Assembly: GCA_009760855.2 (NCBI GenBank)
Contig: WPIO01000288.1
Span: 1 to 64,000, forward strand
From: Cristatella mucedo
Lineage: Eukaryota > Bryozoa > Phylactolaemata > Cristatellidae
Length of the DNA: 64,000 bases
Reading direction: 5' to 3'
Position numbers and translations under genes: made by a program. The notes below the pieces were generated by a model. The model worked only from the letters and a program-made list of their open reading frames with translations, was not told the DNA's origin and ran no database searches. Every line of letters starts with the position of its first letter. The first letter of the stretch is position 1. Below are positions 33,693-43,092 of this stretch, piece after piece.

Positions 33693-35109
33693 GTAATGTA
33701 ATGTATCTCCGTCTGTAACTCCACAAAGTCATAAAGACCATGTGGGTGTTACGCAGGACAGTTTTGTATAGCTCACTCACAGCCTAAGCGGCTTTCGGTA
33801 CGCATTCGGTAGCCAACAGACTTCGTCTTACGCAACGACAAATAAGTGGAAAGCATAGCAGAGTCAGCATAGCAGTTTAGGTAGGGAGTAGCATGGAAAT
33901 ATCAGCTCAGGACAGCTTAAAAGGATAAGCTGTAGTCGGCAATTGTAGAGTAGCTGTCATTGCGTGAAAATTTTTAAAGCAAGTTCCACAGTCTACGACC
34001 TGCAGAGCTAAAGCTTCTGTCGCCAACGGTCTTTAAGCGGAGAAATGGGAAAGCTAATTTATTATCCACACAGGACCTAGGGGCGCAAAACAGGCTGAAA
34101 CTGATGCAGCAGTTCAGCTAGGTACGAAGGAGCCAAGCCGTGGCGGGCTTTGTGGGTCAGTATAAGAACTTTGCTCTGTATCCGTCGCTCAACCGACATC
34201 CATCCTAGCTCTTTTAGCAAAGGAGACACGCGCTCAAACCTTTAAGACTTGAAGACTAGCTTTGCAGCCATATTCATAGCCAGCTGCACAGGCCTAATTG
34301 CTTTCTTCAGTAGCTCAGCCAAAAGAGAATTACAATAATCAAGCCGACACGGAACTAGGGAGCTAGTTAAATTTTTTCCAAGCCACTATGAAAGACAGCC
34401 CCTAATCTTAGATAGGCATTGGACGTGATGGCTAGCTGTAAAAGCAGTCTTCTGAATGAAGCTTTGAAAATTGAGGCAACTGTCTAAAAACCTAAATTTC
34501 GAGCACGCTGTGACGGACGCACAACAGCAACAATCACCTATTAGAAGAGAAAAGCCTTTTAATCCAGTAACATGCTTAGGGTGTCCTTTGAGCAGTAGTT
34601 CAGTTTTATCGTCATTTAATTTCAGAAAGTTTTCCCACAATCAGGATCGAATATCAGCAAGACAACCATTCAGTTTCTTAGTTGCAGTAGCAGTTTCCGA
34701 CGGTTAGAATGACAAATACAACTGAGTATCCTCAGCATAAAGGTGATATCCTATTCTACGGACGTTAATCACTTTTCCCAGAGGTTTTGTATAAATAGAA
34801 AACAGAAACCTACTAAGTACAGACCCTTGAGGGACTCCACAGGTGACTCTTCTCGTGTGTGAGGCCCAACTCCCATACGACACAGATTGAGCACGATCAG
34901 ACAAGTATGATTTAAACCATGCAAGTGCTTTGTCTGCCAGAACGATCGTTATCCTCAATCGTTCAAGCAAAACATTATGATCTATGGTGTCGAAGGCATC
35001 AGACAGATCTAGCGGAGCTAGGGCAGTGACATTCCCGTCGTTTTTGCCACGTAGAATGTCATTGTTAACACGGAGGAGAGCAGTTTCAGTGGGGGGGGGC
35101 ACTGCCTCT
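33693..35109 (-). mobile_element. LINE family A, 1.4 kb copy inserted in opposite orientation into another A
   Basis: Starts with the (TGTAA)n tail at 33693 and TATCTCCGTCTGTAACTCCA. On the minus strand the RT is well preserved between 35102 and 34704: ETALLRVNNDILRGKNDGN, LDLSDAFDTIDH, GVPQGSVLSRF. The catalytic box is altered from YADDTQ to YAEDTQ. After a stop, frames 34640-34386 follow (FLKLNDDKTELLLKGHPKH). A poly-G run at 35091-35099 marks an expanded or misread homopolymer. It is 5'-truncated at the start of the RT. The junctions share CCTGGTTGAT / CTGGTTG, a possible short target duplication or microhomology. Confidence 0.85.
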
Positions 35110-35432
35110 TAAACCCTGGTTGATAAACGGATACAGAGCAAAGTTCTTATGCTGACAAACAAGGCCCACCGCTGCTCGGCTCCTCCATACCTAGCTGAAC
35201 TGCTGCACCTGTTTCGGCCTCATCGTGCCCCGCAGGTCCTGTATGGACAGTAAATTAACTGTTTAATTCCTCAGCTTAAAGTCCATTGGTGACAGGAGCT
35301 TTAGCTCTGCAGGTCGTAGACTGTGGAACTCGCTTCCACAATTCCGATGCACCGAAAACTACTCTCCTCCTGCCGACCATGCTCATCCTTTTCAGCGGTC
35401 CTGAGCTGCTGTTTTTCATGCCATTACTACCT
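35110..35432 (+). mobile_element. LINE family A, right piece of the interrupted plus-strand copy
   Basis: Continues from 33692: GGATACAGAGCAAAGTTCTT, AAGGCCCACC, TAGCTGAACTGCTGCACCTG, CTCTGCAGGTCGTAGACTGT and the FSAVLSCCF-type end. It stops at CCATTACTACCTGAG, where the sequence flips strand. Confidence 0.75.
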
Positions 35433-35562
35433 GAGTTTTGTACAGCTCACTCACAGCCTAAGTGGCTTTTGGTACGCATTCGGTAGCCACCAGAAATCGT
35501 CTCACGCAACAAAGAGAAAGTGAGGACCATAACACTGTCAGGAGAGCAGTTGAGGTAGTCCC
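35433..35562 (-). mobile_element. Inverted 3' end of the same family A copy
   Basis: TTTTGTACAGCTCACTCACA through GGAGAGCAGTTGAGGTAGT is the reverse complement of the next part of A. The plus copy breaks at ACTACCT and the inverted part ends at AGGTAGT, i.e. the missing 3' segment is present but inverted. Confidence 0.7.
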
Positions 35563-36477
35563 TCCCCTGGGTGGGGGACCAGCTATTTCCAGGAGAGAGA
35601 GGAAATTGAGAGAGTGAGGAGAATATTGAAGATCTACATTCCTAATTTACAGTCGTGGCTCAACAGAAAAAGTCTTATTTACTGAAAACAAAATACCTTG
35701 GCGATATGATAAGGGACCTTGATGATACCATGGCAGACGGTTAGCTTCTGAAATGAATGCTATATGACTTGAACTGGTTGAATGAAATAAAAAGTAACTG
35801 ATCAGAGAAATGTTACCAGGTTTTATTACGTTTATGTAGTTGGCAAAAGGGGCGGTGCTTCTGCATAAACTTGGTCAATCTATTTGAGGATGATGAAATC
35901 ACCTTTAACCACAGTGAATAGTGCGTATTAATTGAAAGTTTATCCAGACGTGGCACGGCCGTTTTCTGCTTCATAATGGGATCAAGTAGATTGCTATCCG
36001 CGTGGCTTACTCTGTACATCTAAAAAAGGATCATCTCTGTTTCAAGGTACTGAAGAGCTCATTGAAGTGCGCCGACAATGGTTGAGAGTTAACCTGAGAT
36101 TTTTAAAATTATGTCCCTTCTTAACGCGTCCATGGTGGTTTCACCAAAATTCATTGTTTCCTTCACCTGCGAGACAGCTGGAGCTCAATGGTGCGCTACC
36201 AAAGTAGGTGCTGGCCAAAGTGAACTGAGTTATTTGTAGAAAAAACAATACCAAGTGGGAGCCTTGTGTTGACCCATCAAAACGTACAGACACACAACTG
36301 CACATCAAGTTACTATTACTGAAGTAGTTGGGTGCGGCTGCAGATGATAAGTAAGCCGCTTGTAGATGAATAACTCCAGCCTGTATTTCCAGCTATTGGA
36401 TGCAAAGTTTCAAGCTACTATTTTCATCGGATAACTTAGAAGGAAAACTATGATATCTGTATAGCATCCCGGACAGC

Positions 36478-36480
<3 letters not shown>
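35563..36480. other. Intron sequence, no element recognised
   Basis: Starts with a small C/G-rich palindromic patch (CCCTCCCCTGGGTGGGGGAC). Nothing else recognised. Confidence 0.45.

Positions 36481-36511
<31 letters not shown>
36481..36511. repeat. (CT)n microsatellite
   Basis: About 31 bases of CTCTCT. Confidence 0.95.
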
Positions 36512-36515
<4 letters not shown>

Positions 36516-36549
36516 TCTTTCTCCCTTGAAACCTTACAAGTATTACCGC

Positions 36550-36626
36550 CCTGGTTTGGGGAGTTGTTAAAGTGCTCGCCCAGACCGAGATCTTGCCAAG
36601 GTCGGGGGCTCAAGCCCCGTGTCATT
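36550..36626 (+). repeat. tRNA-like sequence, second SINE head candidate
   Basis: An A-box-like GAGTTGTTAAAGTGCTCGCC is followed by an arm AGACCGAG..., CCAAGGTCGG and a strong B box GGGGCTCAAGCCCC. It differs from the common SINE head and has no normal anticodon arm, so it is probably a tRNA-derived SINE or tRNA pseudogene. A T-run follows at about 36660-36670. Confidence 0.45.
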
Positions 36627-37019
36627 TGTGAAGGGCCAGATTGCAGATTGAGTCTTAGCTTTTTTTTTTATTAAGGAATTATATAAAAAATATTGTGCAG
36701 TCTTGTAAGGGAAAGATACCATACAGTGTAACGATTTCACTAACCATCCGAGTGGAAAGTGGCTTGCAGCACTTTAATAGCAGTACTTCATGGCTTTCAA
36801 AGCTATAATGTGGCTACAAACAAAGAGCAACTTGTTAAATCTCTCAAATAAAGTTATCCTAATATTAGATGCCTTTGCTAACCTAAGTCTTCATCATTAA
36901 TACTGATCTTAATAACTTCAAGGACAGCATGTTGGTATCTTTAGAGTGGTTGGATGAGTGCCTTCACCAGGATATACTGTATTTTTTCATTAAGCCTTAC
37001 CCTTTAGGCCCTTCATTCT

Positions 37020-37235
37020 CTGGCTGTAGGACGCTTATCAGTTCCCTGTCAGGCGAAGACTAGTACAAGCCGCTGCTCTGACTCAACTCCTTAAGCCATA
37101 CCTCTTACGAATCTCGCAATGGTTGGAGACCGTGCCTTTAGTAGCTACGTCCGCAAAGGACGCTGGTAACTACCGACACACGCCACAGCATCCTGACAGG
37201 ACGACGTAAAAAGATGTCATGATTGTCATGATGAT
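37020..37235 (+). mobile_element. LINE family B, heavily decayed fragment
   Basis: CCCTTCATTCTCTGGCTGTA, then GAGACCGTGCCTTTAGTAGC and ACACGCCACAGCATCCTGAC follow the order of the B ORF end, with many deletions. Confidence 0.45.
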
Positions 37236-37379
37236 TAAAAAGATGCATAAAGCGCTCCTGTTAATTACTGCATTTGTTGAGTCTTTGTGATTCTGCAATC
37301 GTGGTCATGCACCTGATTATAATGTGTTCACCGCTTGTTGATATAACAGCCAAGCATTTGGTAAAGCTTTATAATAGTA

Positions 37380-37740
37380 ATAGTAACAGTAATAACACAC
37401 TTGATAAAGCGGACCTCAGAAAACTCAACCTCTTTCAATACATTTTATCTTTGCTGCAAAGGAAACGTAATTTAATTGTTAGTGGTAGCACGCTCGATAA
37501 ATGACAAGAATAGCATCCTAAGGGGTGACGTGCACGTAGTCAGCATGCAAGTATGGTTAGTGGCAGCATGCAGTATCAGCAAGCATAAGCGCATAAAGGT
37601 GGAATCGCAGGGACCCACTAAAGGCTGTGACAAATGGATGCGTTTTAGTTTCTTTTTGAATTCTGTCAACACAAGAAATGTAGTGACACAAGTTTGAAGT
37701 ACTAAAGTGAGTTCCGATCTTTGAAAACACACGAACTAAA
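37380..37740 (-). mobile_element. LINE family B, 3' end copy
   Basis: CACACTTGATAAAGCGGACC, CTTTGCTGCAAAGG, 3' UTR motifs and the end of the ORF on the minus strand, cut at about 37740 where the next B tail begins. Confidence 0.8.
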
Positions 37741-39275
37741 TAAAAATAATAAATATGCACTTGATAAAGCACCCTCTGAGAACAAAATCTCTTTCTAGGC
37801 GCTTTACATTTTCTACTAAGGCCAATGCAATTGAATGGTTAGTAATATCATGTTTGATAAACAAACAACATGAATAATATGGTTAGGGGTGACATGCACA
37901 GGGTCAGCATGCAAATGTGGTTAGTGGCAGCATTCACAGTGTCAGCAAGCATAAGCACATGAAGGACGAATCACAGGTACCCACTAAAAGTTGTCCTAAA
38001 TAGGTGTGTTTTTAAGTTATTTTTAAATGTGGTCAAGTCAGGGGATGTTCTGACGCAGGTTGGGAGGGAGTTCCCGGCTTTGGGTGCGTACGAACTAAAT
38101 GTACTGTCTCCAATGGATTCGAGGTTTGTAAGAGGTAGTGGTAGACTGTTGTATTCCGAAAAGCGGGTCGTAGATGCATGGCCTGATGGATTAAATGAAG
38201 GGTGTTCACAGGATTTGAGACTCGTACGAGGTGTAGGTAAACAGCTAGATTCAGAAAAGTGAACGGTACGATGCTTAGACTGGCGAGTAAGTAGATCGGA
38301 TAGGTAGGCTGGAGCCAAAGAATAAAGGGACCTAAAAGTGAGAGACGAACCTTGCAGTCGATGCGTTTCTTGACTGGTAACTAGTGCAGGCCAGCAGGAA
38401 GCGGTGTGATGTGGCAACTGTGAGTTTCACGACAGACAAGTCTAGCTGCAGAGTTTTGCTTAAGCTGTAGGTGCCTGATTGCACAGGCCGGTAGACGAGC
38501 AAACACTAAATTACAGAAGTCAAGACGATATGTCACAAATGCATGCCAACTTTGATGTTTAAAAAAAGCCAAAGTTTTAGCGAAGCTATTTAGCTGAAAG
38601 TGGGCGGACATGATTTTGGAGTTGATGTGGTCGTCTATAGGAAGGTCACTTTGGTACATGATGCCAAGAATTTTTGAGCAGATTCAACCGGGGATAAACT
38701 GGCAGGGCACATTTTTGGGGTCAGACTTTTTAATTTCTGAGTGACCCTTGGTAAAACATTACTAGTGAATTGGTTTGACCATCATTCATTAAAAAAAGAA
38801 TTTCTGCCATCTATGTGTGGATGTCATCAATACAAAAAGCATGGTAGTTGAGCGAATTTGACATGCTGCATAGCTCAGAGGAATCAACGCAAAGTACAAC
38901 TGATTTTCGTCAACATAGAATGAAAGCCTACATTGTACTACGCGATCGAATCAGCAAGAGGACGTGTAAAAGAAAACTATGAAAAAAATACCGTCAAAAA
39001 CAGAACTCTGATGTGCCTGATATTTTAGAGGTTCCTCGGATGATCTTTATTTATTCACATCAATACCCGGGAATCTCCAACTGCTAAAGGACTTGAACCA
39101 TTACAATTCAGCGCCTGTAATGCCCGGGCGAGATGAGAGGCACTCAAGAAGGACTCGGTGATTGATAGCTTAAAATTCTGCCAAAAGATCGAGCAAAACA
39201 AACAGATCTACTCTTACCCATGTCTGCATTATTAAGTGGGTCGTTGTACACGAGAAGCAATGCTAACTGCAAGGA
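37741..39275 (-). mobile_element. LINE family B, 1.5 kb copy
   Basis: An AAT tail at 37741, TGCACTTGATAAAGCACCCT and 3' UTR. Then C-terminal blocks (open at 38417-37971 and 38659-38381: TLTFRSLYSLAPAYLSDLL-like, RETHSCHITPLPAGLH) and eroded RT palm up to about 39270. An internal partial duplication of about 97 bases (near 38114-38280) repeats the 'GATTTGAG..GTACGAGG' segment with subfamily differences. Confidence 0.85.
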
Positions 39276-39299
39276 GTGATTAGCTATAAACCGTACTTA

Positions 39300-39815
39300 A
39301 GGGCCTATGGTTTACCCTAAAGGCCTTTGGTTTACCACGGACGTCTAACAAGCTAAGTCTACTAAGCCCAAGCTTGAAAATGAATACAAAGATCAGCACT
39401 GACTGTTCAGCGACAGGCATAGGAGGTGGGTCGTAAAAGAATTGATCAACTGTGGGTCGTAAAAGAATTGAAAACTGTGGGTCGTAAAAGAATTGATCAC
39501 TAGCAAAGGCCAAGTTTAGCTTCGCTAAAAACATGCTGAGTTACATATGCATAATCTAAAACACTGATGTCGACGATCAACCATCTTCTAAACCACTCAC
39601 TTGTTTCCTTTTTACCTAGTGATCCCTGTGATAATCTAGCTGATCGCATCTTTAGCTTCTTCGTCCAGAAGATAGACAACATCAGGGAGTTCATTGCTAA
39701 GTTAATGGCATCCCCACTAGAATTATTAACCTTAATTTCTTGCAGCAACTCCAAGTCTACCGTCAAGGGGGTCACTAATGACCTCATCCTGATATTTGTA
39801 CCCAAGCAAGGTTCG
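39300..39815 (+). mobile_element. LINE family B, linker-region fragment (left part)
   Basis: Plus-strand sequence between endonuclease and RT: CTATGGTTTACC, AAGCCCAAGCTTGAAAATGA, the MSTINHLLNHSLVS-like stretch (39567 on) and DPCDNLADRIFSFFVQK. It parallels the 44.05-44.5 kb copy. It contains a threefold 25/26-base tandem repeat at 39427-39495. Confidence 0.75.
39427..39495. repeat. Threefold tandem repeat, 25-26 base period
   Basis: TGGGTCGTAAAAGAATTG occurs at 39427, 39453 and 39478, joined by ATCAACTG and AAAACTG. The related B copy at 44.19 kb has the motif once. Confidence 0.9.
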
Positions 39816-40520
39816 GATGGCTGGTAATATAATACGGGTAGGGGTCACCGGTTCAGCCGGGGTCGGACCTAGGGCATGGCCTTATGTGCAGTGACGGGAG
39901 GTCACCGGGGCTCTTGGGTAGGAGAAGTTGGCCTAGTAGGTCGTGGTGTTGGAGGCTCCCGGTCTCGCCGCGTTGTGCACCTGGATGTTTGCAGGCGTGC
40001 TCCGGCAATGCGGCCACTCACGCAAGGCGACGAGTACCCAAGGCCCGAGCTGAGCTGGATAGCACCCTCGTTGTCGAGACTTGTATATTCCATGCTCTCA
40101 GTGTAGCTTGTTCGTGACCCCCTATGTGTTGGCGTCTTTCGGCGGAAGGTCTCAACTTCTGTGGGCGTCAGCTCCATCTATCCTAGAATACTCAGCTAGC
40201 CGGGTCTTATATGGCGTGCGCTTGTACAGGTGTGACTGAGGCCGGCGATAGTGTAACTGTGGAAGCTAACTGACCAACTAACACGTTTGTTCACGCTTGC
40301 TGCGGCGTCTTGAGCTCCTATAGCGTGCCTTGTTTAGGACCCTCCGTCTAGACTTGTTTCGTTCCCCTGTTGTTGTCTCCGCATACATTGTTATAAAGAG
40401 GTTTATCCCGACGGCCGCTCGTCTTACCCTAGCTCAGCGGCATGGCGAGCAGCAGCATGGCCGGAGGATTAGGGGGTTTAGCATGAACTAGCCTTTAACC
40501 CATGGAACTCCACTACAACA
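39816..40520. mobile_element. Unidentified ~700-base GC-rich insertion in a B copy
   Basis: The B sequence stops near TTTGTACCCAAGC (39795-39810) and resumes near AGTACATCCCCATC (40521). The intervening block is much more GC-rich than anything around it, begins near TGGTAATATAATACGGGTAG and ends near CCACTACAACA. Possible GTAC duplicates flank it. TATAAA-like motifs lie at about 40206 and 40391. There is no convincing ORF, though overlapping frames of 76-91 codons exist. A solo LTR or a non-autonomous element are options; identity unknown. Confidence 0.45.
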
Positions 40521-40605
40521 GTACATCCCCATCATAGAAGACAAAAAGTCCTCCAGACCCTATTTCCTCTGTCCTACTTGTACGATGCATTGATCTGCTG
40601 CTGCA
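40521..40605 (+). mobile_element. LINE family B, linker-region fragment (right part)
   Basis: AAGTCCTCCAGACCCTATTT followed by GTACGATGCATTGATCTGCT matches the B copy at 44.54-44.59 kb and continues the fragment interrupted at 39815. Confidence 0.6.
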
Positions 40606-41932
40606 GCACATATATAACAATGACATTCTACGTGGCAACGACGACGGGAATGTCACTGCCCTAGCTCTGCTAGATCTGTCTGCTGCCTTCAACACCATTG
40701 ATCACGAAGTTCTGCTTGAACGATTGAGAATAACGATCGGTCTGGCAGACGAAGCACTGGCGTGGTTTAAATCATACTTGTCTGATCGTGTTCAATCCGT
40801 GTCGTGTGGGGGTCAGGTCTCAGACATGAGAAGGGTCACCTGTGGAGTCCCTCAAGGGTCTGTACTTGGTCCCTTGCTGTTCTCCATTTATACGCAACCT
40901 CTGGGAAAAGTGATTAAGGCCCATGGAATAGGATATCACTTCTATGCTGACGATACTCAGTTGTATTTGTCATTTAAACCGTCGGAATCTGCTGCAGCAA
41001 CTGAGAAACTGAATGCTTGCCTTGCCGATATTCGATCCTGGATGTCGGAAAACTTCCTGAAATTAAATGACGATAAAACCAAACTGCTTCTAATAGGACA
41101 CCCTGAGCGTGTGGCTGGATTAAAAGGCTTTGCTGTTCTAATAGGTGATGCTATTGTGCGACCTTCACCACGTGCTCGTAATCTAGGTGTCGTGTTCGAC
41201 AGCTGCATCAATTTCAAAAGCTTCATTCAGAAGACTGCTTTTACAGCTAGCCATCACATCCGATCCCTATGCAAGATTAGAAGCTGTCTCCCACAGTGGC
41301 TTGTAAAAAATTTAACTAGCTCTTTAGTTCTGTCTCGGCTTGATTAGTGTAATTCCCTTTTGGCTGGGCTACCAAAGAAAGCTATTATGCCACTACAGTG
41401 GACTATGAACATAGCTGCAAGGCTGGTCTTCAAGTCCCAGCGGTTTAAACACGTGTCACCTTTGCTGAAAGAGCTAGAATGGTTGCCGGTTGAGCAAAGG
41501 ATACAGAGCCAAGTGCTTATGCTGACCCACAAGGCCCACCACGGCTTGGCCCCTTCGTACCTAGCTGAACTGCTGCGTCAGTTTCAGCCTGTTCGCGCCC
41601 TCAGGTCCTGTTTGGACAATAAATTAGCTGTCCCATTCCTCCGCTTAAAGACAGTTGGCGACAGAAGCTTTAGCTCTGCAGGTCCCAGACTGTGGAACTC
41701 GCTTCCACAATTCTTACGAAACGACAACTACTCTCTAACTGCTGACTATGGCACATCTTTTTCAGCGGTCCTGAAATGCTACTTCTATGGTACTCACTAC
41801 CTCAAATGCTCTCCTGACTCAGCTATGCTTCCCACTTTGTCTTTGTTACGGGAGACGAAGTCTGTTGGCTACCGAATGCGTACCGAAAGCCGCTTAGGCT
41901 GTGAGTGGGCAATACAAAACTGTCCTGCGTAA
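40606..41932 (+). pseudogene. Truncated family A reverse transcriptase, one in-frame stop
   Basis: Lacks the endonuclease and the RT N-terminus. Reads [82 protein letters not shown], then TAG at 41345-41347, then GLPKKAIMPLQWTMNIAARL to RTESRLGCEWAIQNCPA. A motif Asp in the first RT block is Asn (AFNTID in place of AFDTID), so it would be inactive even without the stop. Confidence 0.88.
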
Positions 41933-41978
41933 CGCCCACATGGTCTTTATGACTTTGTGGAGTTACTGACGGAGATAC
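40606..41978 (+). mobile_element. LINE family A, young 5'-truncated copy
   Basis: Begins inside the RT (AACAATGACATTCTACGTGG) and runs to the 3' UTR end GTTACTGACGGAGATACAA. It is almost identical over its whole length to the full-length copy at 15.45 kb, and the RT boxes GVPQGSVLGPLLF and YADDTQLYLSF are intact. The frame is open from the start to 41347 and again 41360-41932, broken by one TAG at 41345-41347 where the other copy has a Tyr codon. The ACATT tail is nearly absent. Confidence 0.93.
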
Positions 41979-42204
41979 AAATATCCTCAATATACTCTCG
42001 TTAGCCTCAGGTCACGTCTTAGCATCTCTCAAAAGGCCGTTGTCAGGCCAAACTCAAGAAAGCATTACTCGAGTCACAGAACTTGAGTCATGCTTCAGCC
42101 TAGTTTTCCTCCTACCGTTACTATTAAAGACATAGAGTGAGTCTTAACAGACCAGCTAAACTCATGAATTGAAACTGAAAACATTCACAATGAGTTCAAG
42201 TAAT

Positions 42205-42725
42205 AATAATAGCAATGATATTAATTCACTTGATAAAGTGCCTTAAGAGAACTCAGTCTCTTTCTAGGCACTTTAAATTTGCTACAAAGAAAGCACAATC
42301 GAATGGTCAGTGGTAGCTCGCTCGATTAACAGCATGAATAACATGGTTAGGGCTGTCATGCACATGGTCAACAAGTAAGTGCGGTTAGTGGCAGCATGCA
42401 TCAAAGTCAGCAGGCATGTGCACGTAAAGGAGGAATTACACGGACCCACTAAATGCTGTGATCGATGGGTTCGTTTTAGTTTCTTTTTAAATATGGTCAA
42501 GTCAAGGGATGTCATGACACAAGTCGCAAATGAGTTCCAGGCTTTGGGAGCATACGAACTAAATGAAAGGTCTTCAATAGATTCGAGTTTTGTAAGACAT
42601 ATGGGTAAACAGTTGGATTTCGAAAAGCGTTTGGTACGATGCTCAGCCTGATGGGTGAGTAGATCTGATAGGTAGGCTGGAGCTAAAGAATGAAGGCACC
42701 TAAGAGTGACCGAGAAAACCTAGAT
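42205..42725 (-). mobile_element. LINE family B, 3' end copy
   Basis: TTCACTTGATAAAGTGCCTT, TTTGCTACAAAG, 3' UTR blocks and the ORF end (KLKRTHRSQHLVGP-like) on the minus strand, fading at about 42725. Confidence 0.8.
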
Positions 42726-43092
42726 ATTTTACATGGTTTTATAGGCCGTCAGGGAAATGGTGCACAGTGCACATAGTCCGAAATGCAAACTCGTCGAGCA
42801 TATCAGCTAATGTCATGGTGCAGCAATCTACCAAGCATGACAGATTGGAAGGGGGACTGAGCAGCAGAGGCGAGGCTGAGATTCTCTAACTGACAGCATC
42901 GATGTCAAAGGCCTTTAGGTTTCGCAGGTCACAGGTGATTTAGAAAAAGGGTGAGGATGGTGCACACTGTGAACTGAATGAGATCGACATGTGGTCATAT
43001 AAGCATAATATGGTAATAATTTCTGATGAAAAAGTGCAATTGTACCAGATAATCTGGTAGAGTATGTGATCTTTCATGTTTAGAGGGCAGAG
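42726..43092. other. Intron sequence, no element recognised
   Basis: About 370 bases with no recognised repeat or frame; may include decayed B sequence. Confidence 0.4.

Noticed and set aside
39876-40177. Three overlapping frames of 76-91 codons in the GC-rich insert as a gene
   Set aside because: High GC reduces stops in all frames; Arg/Gly/Pro/Ser-rich translations on both strands lack any domain.
39816-40520. Firm call of a solo LTR
   Set aside because: No clear TG...CA ends with a matching 5-base duplication, and no second copy in the window.
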